From Piezodorus guildinii (lineage: Eukaryota; Arthropoda; Insecta; Hemiptera; Pentatomidae): a stretch of DNA of 64,000 bases. Below the pieces are notes generated by a model. It searched no databases. It worked only from the letters and a program-made list of their open reading frames with translations, and was not told where the DNA came from. The stretch is taken from the NCBI GenBank assembly GCA_023052935.1, contig CM041292.1, positions 43,608,139-43,672,138 of the forward strand, in the 5' to 3' direction. A program made the translations under genes and the position numbers. Below are positions 13,345-25,099 of this stretch, piece by piece. The stretch's first letter is position 1. The number at the start of each line of letters is the position of its first letter.

Positions 13345-13960
13345 GGTGGGTCTTACCGGGTAAACATAGTGTTGTGGGGGTTGTTGGCGGCCAGGTTTGT
13401 GGTTCCTTGGACCAGCCGAAGACGAGCACTCTCCCAGATATATCGCTCAAATATTCGCTAACACTCGACACTCACACACTCGCGGACAGCCCCATGGGGT
13501 TCACTCTGATGTTCGCCCCGCACTGAGCGCTCCGCTCCCCCTCTGGCCCGGCCTCGCGTCTCATTGGTCCTCATCGGAGGGATCTCATTGGTCGAGGCCA
13601 CTCCCCACCACCCCCACCTCCTATCGGAAATATCTTTCCCACACCAACAGCCATTTTACAAATATTCTTTTCGGGGCTCTCCCCCTATCAGCCGTCACGT
13701 ATGAGGGCGACTCACCAGATTAGTCTTCTAGTTCCCAAGTTCTGATTTATCAACTTTAATTAAATAGAAGAGGCTGGCAAGATGTTGAGCCATCGTTTTG
13801 GTATTCTTTGCGGAGGGTTGGGGAAGAGCTATTTGTCAGTAAAGTTCTGAGGGCTGTTCCCAGTCCTGTTAGCTTTGGAATTCCAATAGTTGGCATTACT
13901 AAGGTTCGTGGTGGTCCGCTCCGGCTCACCTCCGCCTAACCGAAACGAGAGAACATTCCG
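13345..13960. other. GC-rich island with CCAAT-type boxes
   Basis: About 600 bp of markedly higher GC and CpG sits abruptly within AT-rich DNA. Two ATTGG (reverse CCAAT) boxes lie at about 13562 and 13590 within CTCATTGGTC contexts. A 108-codon frame (13397..13723) crosses it but has no recognisable domain and a Pro/Ser/His-rich composition. It could be a CpG-rich promoter, a solo LTR or a captured fragment. No flanking duplication or terminal repeat was found. Confidence 0.45.
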
Positions 13961-14511
13961 TAATTATTCTTCAAATTTTAGTAGCTGATTACAAATGCTA
14001 TTGATTTATTTATTTAACTCTAGGTTAATCAAAATAATTAATTAGACAAATAATATAAATACAGCCCCACTCTCTTCCCTCTAAATAATTCTAGATTATA
14101 ATATAGGGTTTATCCTCATTATTATTGGGTTTATCCTCATTATTATTTAAATGATAGAACTACTAATCTACGCTAATTATTCAATGCCATTATATTATCC
14201 ATTTAGTTTCTATCAGCTACTTCCCGAACTAACAAATTGATAACATTTTTTTTTTTTTTCTGGTGTCTATCTAACATTGTGTTCATTAGAGATCCTAACA
14301 TCTATACAGTTCTACGTAACATACTATCTTGATTAAATTTGGCATGTATTTGAGAAAAATAAATTCTCGAACAATGTTGTACGTACATATTCATTCACTA
14401 AACCTTCATACCCTTAGAAAAACTTAAATTATCAACAGTCAAAAACTAACAGCAGTATATATATACAACAATAATAAATCAAAATTTACAATTGATACCA
14501 TACAGTAATTA
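13961..14511. other. AT-rich, nothing recognised
   Basis: It holds a short direct duplication (GGGTTTATCCTCATTATTAT near 14105 and again near 14128) and a poly-T run at 14248..14260, but no gene signal. Confidence 0.4.
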
Positions 14512-14797
14512 TACAACGATAAAATTCATCGAACTTTTTATAACTAATTTTTAATGAAAATCAATCTGGCAATAGGTCCAAACAAATGTCTCTCCTTGTT
14601 CTCAATCTTCATTAAAGATTCGATCCCCCGGTAGATAAATGAGATCCTGTTCAAAACAATTACTGAGCACCGACTCATCAATCAGGCTAACTATAGGGCA
14701 TACATAGATGTCTAAATTACACAATTATCCGATTGATTTTCATTAAAAATTTGTATATATATATATTATATAAAAGGTCGAAGAATTTTATTGTTGT
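14512..14797. mobile_element. ~285-bp MITE with tRNA-like core
   Basis: Imperfect ~60-70 bp inverted repeats bound the element: left ACAACGATAAAATTCATCGA..TTTTTAATGAAAATCAATC, right GATTGATTTTCATTAAAAA..GAATTTTATTGTTGT. The interior, read on the minus strand, contains GGGGATCGAATC, which resembles a B box, and a TAGCC..GAGTCGG A-box-like segment. So a decayed tRNA-derived sequence seems to lie between the arms. No coding capacity. Confidence 0.6.
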
Positions 14798-15361
14798 ATA
14801 TTTATGTATTTATAAAATAATCGAAATTCATGTAACTTAACCTCTCATAAAATGGATTTATTCCTTAAGTTCATTTTAAAAGCGATCATGCTTTCTCGAG
14901 CCTTTGGGTATATAGTCGGATTTTTTTTTAGATGGAATTATGAATGGTCGTAGTATCATCCTTGGCTTAATGAGTATGTTTTTACTATGTGCATTATTAA
15001 ATAGAGAAAACATTATTTACATTGGAAAATTAAAGGGTGAAATGAAATGAAAAAAATTCTTTATTATCCTGGGACTAAAGTCCCTTAAGAATAAAATAAA
15101 AATACAGAATTGATGACCGGAACAATGTGGTCGTGGCTTAGAACAACAAATTACTAAACTCTAAAAAAAAAGGTGGTGAGAAAATGAAATTTTTAAAAGG
15201 CACTCCTGAAAAGTAGCTTCAACTGATAACGTTAATAAGTAACAGGCTAGTATATCCATATGTATATTAATACATAAGTCATAAATTTACTCACTTGCAA
15301 AAATAATTTGAATAGCTTTCAAAGTTTAGGATACATATTTTAATTTTTATATCATATTTTT

Positions 15362-16288
15362 ACTTTCACTTACTATATATAGTAAGGGGAAGTATTGCGA
15401 TCGTGAAAATTTTCGAATTCCAGTTTTCAACGGAAATACACGTTTTAGGGTCCCCTGATTCCAAATAACCAAGTCCCGCAAAAAGGTCTGTGTGTGTGTG
15501 TGTGTGTGTCTGTGTGTGTGTGTGTGTGTGTGTGGTAACTCCCGGGCGGAAACGGTAAGTCCTATGCAACTGAAATTTCATATTTAAGACAACTATACGC
15601 CCGAGACGTGACAAAACTTTTTTCATCAAAATGACGCTACCAGAAGAGGCACTTTATACCATGCATTTTGCAACGGTTCCGACGATTTTGATTAAACTCG
15701 CTATATCGATGTAAAATTTAATGGGCTTTAATATCATGTAGGTTTTATTTAGATAAAGTTAGGTTTCATTGGGATTAAAATGATCTGACAGGGCTTAAAT
15801 GCCGATATTTTAAATTTTCTTCCCCTAAAGTACCTTTAATTTTGTAGATTCTATACAAATAACTAAATTATCTCGTTACTACTGACACAAAACAGGTAAA
15901 TATGTAAATTGAATAAATTCGATACCCAACTAAAGGAGAAAACACAAAAAATATTTTTTAAACGTAATTTTTCGTTTTTGAACATAAGAGCAGTAATATA
16001 CATGTATGATATACCGTTGGAAAGCTAAAGATTTTAGAAAAATTATCATCTCATACACAAGCTTTTAAAAGTTAATAGAGAGTGATGAAATGAACATAAA
16101 ACTAACTGATTATTTTAGATAATAATATAATTGATTTTTTAATCAAACACATGTTTCTATAGAAATTTAATTTAATTAATTCCTTAATAATTTCACGTAT
16201 ATTTATCTCTAACTGTATTTGAAAATTCTTTCATTGATTTTAAAAATGGAGGTAAGTGAAAGTCGTGTGTTGCCCGCATCAGATTTTT
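15362..16288 (+). repeat. RepA copy D (near full length)
   Basis: It is very close to copy B: palindromic start CTTTCACTTACTATATATAG, ATTGCGATCGTGAAAATTTT, (GT)n at 15489..15534, TCGCTATATCGATG, ATACCGTTGGAAAGCTAAAG, and final AAGTCGTGTGTTGCCCGCAT. High similarity to copy B suggests comparatively recent spread. The GT run produces a spurious His-Thr reading frame on the minus strand. Confidence 0.8.
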
Positions 16289-17402
16289 ATGTTTTGTGTC
16301 AATTGAAGCGAGTAGCTGCAGAAATTATCAACTTTGAGTAGTACTAGTTGATGCTTGGTATATCCTACGTGTCTGGCTTTTTTTTTCAGACAGGACTTGG
16401 GCTTTATTCTTCCTTGCTTTAATTAAGCTAACTTATTTCCCCAAACAGCACAATTCACAGTCTAATAAGAGATTATAGTTTAGCTATCTGTTATTCTTAT
16501 ATTTATCTGAATCGTAAGACAAGACTCAGTAAACAGACCATCGTAATCAATAAGTAGAATTGCACATAATTACTATCAATCTAACCATTGGAGAGAATGA
16601 GTTAAAAAAATAGTCTTTGAAAATTATTAATCTAGTTAAACGTAGCATGAAATATGTGCACTTAAGTTTTTAACGTATAATCAGAACAGGTTATAAATTT
16701 TAAGTGATAAATATTTGTACTTATGAACTGAAGGAAGTAATTTTTTTTTTTTTTTTAGAGTAAATCCGACGTCTCCAAGTTCAGTATTATTTTGTTGTAA
16801 TCATCTAAAATACATTATTACAGCCAAATTAATTTAGGTATACTTGAAAAATAAGATAGAGTCGCCTTGAATGAACTAGATCATAACTTTATTATTTTCG
16901 GGTTTTTTGTTAATAATAATTTAAAATAAAAACTTAATTTGGTTAAACGAGTGACTATTGTAATATATAAATAGAATTTCACATTTAAATTTTTTTATTT
17001 TGGTGCAGAATATGCACTTTTTGCTATTAAATAACAATGTCATTAATTTGATATCGCCTTTATAGCATTTTAATGAATAAACCAATGAGTGTAGTTCGAT
17101 TTTTTTTTATATATATATTTTTTTTTTTATGATGCTGAATTGTTTTAACGGTGATATTCTGATTTGAAGTCGAACTGGAAGAATTATTTCCAAATCATAA
17201 AATATTTTCAATCAATTTGTTTTACACCCTCAATTATGCTATATATATATACAAATAATATGAAATAAATATGTAGATAACTATTTTTTGATCAATATCT
17301 TGAAAGATCAACCAGTCAATAGTATCGATTAACAAATCAAAGAATTCTTCATTGTATCCTCTTTATCATATTTTCTTATTGTATTTAGGATATTTACTTT
17401 AA
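16289..17402. other. AT-rich, nothing recognised
   Basis: Homopolymer runs at 16739..16756 and 17101..17128 stand out. No gene, RNA or terminal-repeat structure is seen. Confidence 0.4.
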
Positions 17403-17654
17403 TAGAAGGAATTAGTCCGGATGGCGGTCGATGAATGATACAATTAGATAGTTTCTGACAAAGTTTCGACCTCCATTGTGGGTCAACCTGATTTTCCACT
17501 CGGCTACAATACGCCCTGATGATGACCCATAATGGGGGTCGAAACGTTGGAACAAAATAAATGGTTGAAACTACCTAATTGTTTCATTAATCGACCGCCA
17601 CCCGGATTAATTCCTTCTAGTGATTCTCAACGGTCAACTAATTATGTCCAATAT
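17403..17654. mobile_element. Palindromic Penelope-like remnant 2 with hammerhead-like core
   Basis: Arms of ~50 bp (AGAAGGAATTAGTCCGGATG.. and its complement ending near 17622) enclose a centre. A 10-bp direct repeat TTTACTTTAA (17393..17402, 17655..17664) bounds the element, including a ~32-bp right tail with CGGTCAACTAATT, a motif shared with the remnants at 25.7 and 30.2 kb. The plus strand at 17516..17545 reads CTGATGA, a GACCC/GGGTC stem, then GAAAC, the layout of a hammerhead core. A diverged inverted copy lies at about 17464..17490. Confidence 0.65.
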
Positions 17655-18053
17655 TTTACTTTAACTTCTTTATTTGTACATCCTTACACAATGTTTAAAA
17701 CTAATGTCGTCCATCTTTAAGCTTTATAAAGACTTATATAAAAACGAAACTCTAATTGTTGGTTACATTTATATTTTGATAGCTGAATATCTTTTCTTTT
17801 TTTTTAATTCACTGGTTTAAAAAAATCTGATGCGCTCAGCACACGACTTTCACATAACTACGTTGTTAAAATCAACTTCATAACTTTTAAATAAAGTTAG
17901 AGATGAGAAAAGGTTAAAGAATAACATTTATTTTCAATAGAAACACGTGCTTCATTAAATAATTTATTATAATATTTTCCAAAACAATCACTTAGTTTTA
18001 TCCCCTTTTCATCACTTTCTATTTCCTATTTCTATAATTTTTTTTAGTATTTC

Positions 18054-18161
18054 GCTGTTATCTATGGTTTTCGCCAGAAAAACTCAAATATATCCACTTG
18101 ATATGCACGCACATAAAGTAGATAAATTTGAGTTTTTCAGATGAAAACCATGTATCACAGC
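18054..18161. repeat. 108-bp hairpin (short MITE-like)
   Basis: Arms of about 45 bp, GCTGTTATCTATGGTTTTCG.. and its imperfect complement ending ..CATGTATCACAGC, surround a short AT-rich loop. It lies inside RepA copy E. No clear target duplication is visible. It could be a mini MITE or a local inversion. Confidence 0.5.
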
Positions 18162-18451
18162 AAAAAACTCAAAATTTGGTTTTCCTTCCTAACCGTTGAG
18201 ATTGTACTTCTTTTTTTTTTCCATTTGAAGTATAGTATCTCTGTTCCAACAATAGGACTATACATTTATGAGAAATCTTGCGTAATATATCTTTGGAAAG
18301 ATAAAGCTCTTTGTATGAATAAAAAATAAATATTTTTGCCATTTCCCCTTTACTTAGACATCAAATTCGTTCACTCTATATATTTACTCGTTACTAACGA
18401 ATACCAACAAGGCAATTTGGTTATTTTTTTCGAATTTCTAAAACTAAAGTT

Positions 18452-19389
18452 TTTTTTAATTTTTATGGAAATTTACAACTATATTCTGTAATACAAGTAA
18501 ATATGCTGGTAATGATAAAATACATGAAAAAAACATGAAGAGAAAATGCCCATTGGCATCACTCCACTAGGTAATCTAAACTAGAAGGTCTCGAGGCCAT
18601 CTTCTTTTCAGACGCCTCGGAGGATTGTCAGGAATTGAAGAGGAAGCAAGGATTGAAACTAGTGGGTTAGGGTTGGAATGGAGTTTGTCATGGAAGGATT
18701 GATACCTGGTTCGGGCCAAATCAGCAACATATGGGATGTTAAGGTCTTTATGGATGAGTTTATTCGTGACAAAGTAAGGAGCATTGACGATTTTTCGAAG
18801 GATTTTGGATTTTAAGGATTGAATACGGGAAGAATTTGATGGTTTCGAGGAGCCCCAGAGCTCAACTCCGTAAGTCCAGATAGGCCTTATGATGGTGATA
18901 TAGATGAGCCTTTTGTAGATCAGTGGAAGGTTAGAGCGTCTGTCCAGTAAGTGTTGTAGTAAGCGAAAGCGACGGGCAGTTTCTTGTTGTTTCAGTCTTG
19001 TATGGGGATTCAATGTTAGAGGTTTGTCAAGTAGAAGTCCTAGGTAGCCGATCTTTTCAACTGAAAGGACACTGTAGGGCAGGATCTTATAGGTTTACGA
19101 CGAAGTGTTAAGGTAATTTGGTGGGATTTGTTGGAATTGATTTTGATTCTCCAATTCTGACACCATATCTATCTCAAGCTCTCTGATGTGGGATTGAGAG
19201 TTTGAGAGGCAATATAGTAGGATCGCTATTGACTGATAACACACAAGTGTCATCAGCACAGGTAGAAAGGAAGGTGTTGGGATGGGTTGGGATATCAGCT
19301 GTATAGACTGTGTAGAGGATGGGTCCTAGGATACTACCTTGAGGTACACCAGCAGACTGAGTAAAAAGGGATGAATAGGAACTATTGAA
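18452..19389 (-). pseudogene. Jockey-clade LINE, 3' fragment (reverse transcriptase end)
   Basis: Minus-strand translation near 19350..19240 gives GVPQGSILGPILYTVYTADI and then CADDTCVLS, the RT motif B and the catalytic xADD box (phenylalanine replaced by cysteine). From 19013 to 18576 an open frame continues with KRLIYITIIRPIWTYGVELW and a C-terminus RRLKRRWPRDL typical of Jockey-clade ORF2. Frames are broken between these parts, and the element is 5'-truncated. The poly-T at about 18450 is its poly(A) tail. It sits within RepA copy E. Confidence 0.8.
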
Positions 19390-19531
19390 AGATACTTTAG
19401 AGTAAGAAAATTTAAAATATCGACATTTAAGCCCTGTCAGACTGTTCTAATAAGAAGGAAACCTACATCACATTTTTCACATCGATATAGCGGATTTAAT
19501 CAAAATCGTCAGCCGTTTTAAGGAAAATCGT

Positions 19532-19916
19532 TTATTTGTTTGTTTGTTTTGGTTTTAAGGCGTAAAACCCTAAGGTCATCAACGCCTAGACACTATATGC
19601 ATATTCAACCTTTATAAGAAAGAACTATTAGGCAATGAGTGATTGAGAGAAAGAAAGAAAAAAAAAAATAATAATAATAAAAAATAAAAATTAAAAAAAA
19701 ATTTAAATAAATAAAAAAATAAAGAAAGAAAAAATATTTTTATGTAAACAATAGTTTAAAAAGCTAATACTAGTAATGCTAACTAACTCGGAATGGTCTT
19801 TATAATTTCGATAATAATGACTGCTCCTTAAGAAAATCAAAAACTAATTCAATGGTTCTCTCTATCACTCAGCACCGCTGAAATATTCGGGCTTAGTCCA
19901 ATTTTATTCAGGTGTG
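19532..19916 (-). mobile_element. SINE-like element (GGCGTAAAACC family)
   Basis: It is exactly bounded by a 12-bp direct repeat AAGGAAAATCGT (19520..19531 and 19917..19928). On the minus strand it ends GACCTTAGGGTTTTACGCC, CTTAAAACC and an AAAC-repeat tail, as expected of a poly(A)-like SINE end. A fragment of the same 3' end lies at 6050..6115. No clean A/B boxes are recognised in the 5' part. The clean duplication marks it as younger than RepA copy E. Confidence 0.65.
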
Positions 19917-20184
19917 AAGGAAAATCGTATAAAGGCACTCAATGGTATAAAGTGGTTATTCTGGTTTATGGAAAAGTTGCTGTGACATCTCAGACATATG
20001 CGACACTAAAGTGTGAAATTTAAGTTCTATACGACTTATCGTTCTCGAGCTAGACTTGCCAATTACACACACAGACATTTTTGAGAGACTTGGTCATTTG
20101 TATTTAGTAGACCCTAAAACATGGTTTTCCGATAAAAATTTTAATTCAATAATTTTCTCGATTACAATAATTTCTCTTGCTATA

Positions 20185-21755
20185 TCTATACTAATATTAT
20201 AAAGCTGAAGAGTTTGTTTGTTTATTTGAACGCGCTAATCTCAGAAACTACTAGTTCAAAATGAAAAATTCTTTTTGTGTTGAATAGTCCATTTACCGAG
20301 GAAGGCTATAGGCTATATAACATCACGCTGCGACCAATAGGAGTGATGAATCAGTGAAAAATCTGGGAAAAAACGGGAAAAATTAGGGGAAAAAAAAACC
20401 TCGCATCCCAATGATTTCAAATGATTTACTTTTTATTTTTTAAATAATTTAATTTCCCCATAATTTATCTTTTGCTGTAAGAATTAGTAAATCACAGAGC
20501 CAAACATTTAAACACGTAGGAATTGATTTACGCCAAGATCGGGTTGGGGAGAAAATAATTATGTTCTTCTGCCACATGAAAATAAAACTAGAAATGTCAT
20601 TTAAGCTTAAGTTCTTTCAAATATATTCTTTTAAAAACTTCTTAATAGCGATCATAATAACAGAAATTGACGCAGACGAAATCGCTTTAGAATTTGTCAA
20701 AGAAAAGGTGACGTGTACCGAGAAAGGATTAAATCTGGTTGATAAAATTCCGGTTCAGGGACACGCCGATGATTTGGTACTGTTAGGGGAAGACACGGAA
20801 ACTAATAAAATTAAAACCGGTAAAAAAGAATAGGAATCGAAATAAATACCGATAAGAAAAAATATATGATTAGTAGCAGAGACGGTGGCGACCTTAGTGA
20901 TATTGATATATCAGGGCATACTATTGAACAGATAGAGAAATTTAAGTATTTAGGTTCAATGATAACGAGAAAAACTAAGTCCAGGAGAAAATAAAGTCCC
21001 ATTTATAGGCGGGAAGTGCGTGTTATTATTCAGTTGCGAAATTACTTAGCTCGCGGCTTCTGTCTAAATACTTAAAGGTTAGAAGTTATAAAACTATTAT
21101 TCTTCCAACGGTCCTTTACGGATGTGAAACGTGGCCGCTTATTTTGAAGGACGAACAAAGGCTAAAATTTTCGAAAATAAGGTACTAAAGGCAAAATATT
21201 TGAGATGAGGCCACTAGGGTGTAAAGAAGGTTGCGGAGACTATATTTACATCAATCTATATTATTATATAAGTCATGTTTTATTTCAAGAGTCATTTTTA
21301 ACTTTAATCGTTATTACGTTGAAGCATATACATCTATAAATTTAAATAAATTATAACAATTATTATTTCTTTTGAATTATTCGAGTATAATAATCAGAAC
21401 TATTATTTTAATCATATTTAGGACTTTTATTAGCTATATGCCTATGTTTACAAAATATATCAATCAATTTTCTGGTCTTCGCAGTATCTAAAAAATGACT
21501 ATGGTTGTGAAACTGAAATGTTTCCTGGAGGTTCGCCTTATTAGTGTCTAGATGTGCAATAAGGCTGGGTTTGAAAATCTTCAACTTACAAGTGGTTGAA
21601 ATTGTAAATTTGACAGGAAGAAGTCTATATCGGGCTTTAAATAATAACAAAGAGTAGCAGATAGTTGATATTTATTATAGCCACTCTTACTATAAACGCA
21701 CATAAAATTAATACGAAATGCAATATTCGCTAGCAAAGCTGCGGTTCACAGCTAG
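20185..21755 (+). mobile_element. Helitron, non-autonomous, 1.57 kb
   Basis: It begins TCTATACTAATATTATAAAG after an A and ends CTGCGGTTCACAGCTAG before a T. This is the TC..CTAG / A-T insertion pattern of Helitrons, and the 5' end matches the form widespread in insects. No Rep/helicase ORF is present. It carries a decayed LINE fragment (20640..21250), probably captured or inserted. The region 21408..21650 contains an 80-codon minus frame of unknown origin. Confidence 0.75.
20640..21250 (+). pseudogene. LINE reverse-transcriptase fragment inside the Helitron
   Basis: The frame up to 20833 gives KIPVQGHADDLVLLGEDTE, an RT catalytic box with HADD in place of FADD. After a frameshift the next piece reads EKFKYLGSMITRK and then a segment similar to ..GCETWPLILK.., the usual post-RT region of RTE/CR1-like LINEs. 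Several frameshifts and stops show it is dead. No EN domain or 3' tail is seen. Confidence 0.7.
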
Positions 21756-22756
21756 TATTTAATATATAGGTAGAATAAAGGTAAAAATTACTGAAATAGG
21801 GAAAACAAATTATGAACTTATTTCATTGGAAATTACTGCATATGCACCAAGTTCGGAGCACGATGATAACATACCAAAAACATTTATAAATAATGATCTC
21901 TTTTAATTTTAATTCTTAAAATATCTGCAATCAAAAGAACATCTAAGTTTTGTAAAAAATAAAATACTTGATAATTTGAGTATTCTAAAATCGTGTTCAT
22001 AACTGGAGGATAGCTGCAAAATCTAGGGGAGATATATGGGCATCACTAATTCAGTACGCCTTGACTTAGAGATGAATTCTAGCGCCACGAAGAAAAAAAA
22101 TCTTGTTCATTCCAATTCTTCATTATTTTTTCGAGACAAATAAATAAGCTAATTTATAAATTTAATTTAATTATTTCGTTCAGATTCTAAGACTTTAAGG
22201 AAAGATAATAAGAGTAAAACTGACAATAAAGTATAAAAGTTAAACAATTATATTGTCATACATAAAACAAATTGTGATAGATAATAACAAACTTAATTCA
22301 TTCTTTCACTTACTTGTATGTAAAGTATGAATAAAAAAAAAATTGTTAAAATTTTCGAATTGAGATACACGTTATAGCTTCCCTTGAGCCGACCGAATTC
22401 TATTAAACTATCTGTGGGCTTCAAAATTTCATACTTATAATTTGTATATTATAGAAACGTTTACACAATATCAATTTACAGGAATACTCAATCTGGTGTT
22501 GATATTAAAAAGGCCATGGCTCATCTATCTATATTAATTTATTTTCGTCGTTCAATGGATAGTATCGTTTACAAGACTTTTTCAAGCCCATAATTGCAAT
22601 TATTCACATTTACTTGTAGATTTTTTCTGTATACATTGTACATTTCAAAAAATTAATTAAATAAAACTTGAAATATTGACCGAAATGGACAGTTTCAAGC
22701 TTAATAAATGATCTCTCAGTTGATGAAAACAATTTCGATGTATCTCTTCTTAAGAT
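21756..22756. other. AT-rich with a short RepA 5' fragment at 22305..22400
   Basis: TTTCACTTACTTGTATGTAA followed by AAAATTTTCGAATT, GAGATACACGTT and CCCTTGAGCC matches the first ~100 bp of RepA (copy F, plus strand). The remainder is unrecognised. Confidence 0.5.
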
Positions 22757-23041
22757 GTTTGTTTATTCGTTTAACGTCACTTTATGCTACTATGGCTAAT
22801 CGGACGATGCTACAGTGGGAGTCCTAAATTTTGCCTATCCAGGTTTTATTAGGATAGGGATCTTTAACGAGTACCTGACATCGCACAGGCTCGGGACCAC
22901 CTATTAACGTCCCCTCCGAAGGACGGCAAACTAAGGATTTTTCACTCCCATTAAAAAATCCTAGGGGCCACCCGCAGGTTTGAACCCGCAACCTTTGGCA
23001 TAGAAAGTTGTTATGCTAGCAACTACGCTATGGGTGACCCC
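22757..23041 (-). mobile_element. tRNA-derived SINE with target duplication
   Basis: On the minus strand it starts GGGGTCACCCATAGCGTAG (A-box-like CATAGCGTAGTTGC) and has a B box GGTTCAAACC at 22977..22986. It ends with GACGTTAAACGAATAAACAA, a common insect SINE tail. It is flanked by TCTCTTCTTAAGAT (22743..22756) and TCTCTGCTTAAGAT (23042..23055), a 14-bp target duplication with one mismatch. It is a different family from the SINEs at 4.8 and 5.4 kb. Confidence 0.8.
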
Positions 23042-23055
23042 TCTCTGCTTAAGAT

Positions 23056-24460
23056 TGTTGGTACAAATTAAAATACAAGATAAAAAAGTAAAATAAGAAA
23101 TTAAGATAAATACGTGTGGTAATGGAGTGTTGTTACGGGTATGAAAGTACTTTGATATGTATTTAGAGTGTTAATAAAACAAATTTTATATTTTCAATAA
23201 ATTTGCCCAATCCCCTCCACCCTTGCACCTCCTCATCTAGCGAAAATCCTGGCTACGCCCATATTTGTGATCCTGCATATTGAATGCCAATAAGAAATTA
23301 ATATAGATAGATCACGTGGCCATGGCCTCTTTAATATCAATAGTGGTAGAACTGGTAACAGAGAAAAAGGAAGAGATAAAATAAGTGAATGGGCATGGTT
23401 ATAAGTTGAAGTATGAAAGGTTTTACACTTGTGAATAGAAGAGGTTGCTGTTAAAATGTTTTCATCGTCGTGTAGCGTTTAATTCAAAACCAACCAAGTC
23501 ACATTAATTGCGCTAGACTACTCTAACCTATTGGTACGCCAGCGTGTTGAAGAAAGAGGAAATGAGAGAATCAACGGAAACAGAGTTTCTCTGGTTAGAG
23601 AAACTGGAGAGCTTGAAATCACTACCCAAATAGGTAATACAAAAATATCAGAACATTATAATAAAATGATATCGTAAGCCACTCCAGGAATAATTAATTT
23701 TTAATTAAATAATATTAAGAATATTTTTAAAAATAAATATTCGTTATAATTAATAACGACGCTTGCTTCAGATGACAGCTACCACAACAGTCAGGGCCGT
23801 CGATGTAAAATATTGTGCGCAATAACACTTCTTGGATTACTCCTAGTCCCAAAAGCTTTTTGAGCAAAAACCAGGGTTAAGCTCCGTCAAGGGTTCTTTT
23901 CAGCATATTTTCACGTAGTCATTCTATATGTATATTCAATTTACAGCCTTCGAACAATCAAGAAAGTTTTGGAAATACCATGCCTCTAGAGGTGCTGTGG
24001 CTTCTTACAGGCGAATACACGCTATTGAAAAACGGATCACGATCTCCTAAAAAAAGACAAAATAGAGACTATTTCAAATGTTTCAGAAGACTAACGAATT
24101 TTTTATACCAGGCTAGCATTGGTTGTATTTGGAAGATATAACAGGCTATCAGTTCGATCTGTCTATCCTCCAACAAGAGCTAAAGAAAATCAAGATAGTA
24201 ATTAATTTATATTAAAGCAAGTTTTTAAGGATAACAAGTTAATGACTATGAAAACATAATGGTAGGGCATAAAGGAGTGGTAATACACCAAAGTGAGGAT
24301 GGACATGAATAGGTGGGTAGCACTAAATGGAAGATATTGACAGCAGGGAATGCTAAAAAAAAAATAATAATAGATGGAAAAAATCATTAAAAAAGTTACA
24401 ATAATTCCCATAGGTAATAATTTATAATAATTACGTTGAAGAGAGAATGGTTGACTGTGT
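23056..24460. other. Unassigned
   Basis: Sequence of mixed composition without recognisable coding or terminal-repeat structure. The interval 23340..23640 is somewhat richer in purines but gives no family match. Confidence 0.4.
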
Positions 24461-24464
24461 GTAT

Positions 24465-24592
24465 AAATGGGAGAAGTTAGTTCAGGGTGCAGTAAAAAGA
24501 ACACACAATTAAGTATAAACTTAATTTACAGGTTACTAAATTATAGGCCTTCTTCAGGGTGATTGAAGGAGAGCCTCACAACAACCTGGAAC

Positions 24593-24655
<63 letters not shown>

Positions 24656-24713
24656 AATATATTGCACAATACATGAGATATTTTAATATTTAGAAATATT
24701 TCAAAATACATGG

Positions 24714-24758
<45 letters not shown>

Positions 24759-24960
24759 TATATAACCCTGGCTCAGATGGTTTGAACAATTCATGATTGT
24801 TGTGGTGCTCTCCTTCAATTGCCCTGAAGGCCTATAATTTAAGCTGAACCGTCGGCACCAGTAAATTAAGTTTATACTTAATCGAGTGTTCTTTGGACTG
24901 CACCCTGAACTAACATTTCCCATATAATAATTATGGTACCCATAGTGCTTTATTCAGGAA
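24465..24960. mobile_element. Palindromic Penelope-like remnant 3 with long (TA)n
   Basis: The left end GGGAGAAGTTAGTTCAGGGTGC and right end GCACCCTGAACTAACATTTCCC are complementary, and the pairing extends inwards through ACACACAATTAAGTATAAAC.. and GGCCTTCTTCAGGG. Two (TA)n tracts (24595..24656 and 24718..24752) lie in the middle. Both arms keep a decayed form of the hammerhead-like segment seen at 30.3 kb (CCTGAAG, GGCCTATAATTTA). The Ile-Tyr frame over the TA tract is spurious. Confidence 0.6.
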
Positions 24961-25099
24961 ATACATTAGATTCTTCTTCAAAGGACATTATATTATCCAA
25001 TTCACTAATTAACATTGAACACTAAAATCGATGTTTAAAACTATAAACATTGTTATAGCTTAGTTGACAATCTCTAGAGGTATTTTTTAGATCTTTCAA

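Larger units (their letters stand above)
17822..20184 (-). repeat. RepA copy E, split by nested insertions
   Basis: RepA blocks in reverse order can be followed through 17822..18050, 18310..18450, 19390..19531 and 19929..20184. Intervening sequence contains a 108-bp hairpin (18054..18161), a Jockey LINE end (about 18452..19389) and a SINE (19532..19916, bounded by a duplicated AAGGAAAATCGT). The copy ends where a Helitron begins at 20185. The order shows that RepA was there first. Confidence 0.7.

Noticed and set aside
13397..13723. 108-aa protein in the GC-rich island
   Set aside because: No domain, unusual Pro/Ser/His composition, and length expected by chance in GC-rich DNA. Kept only as a compositional island.
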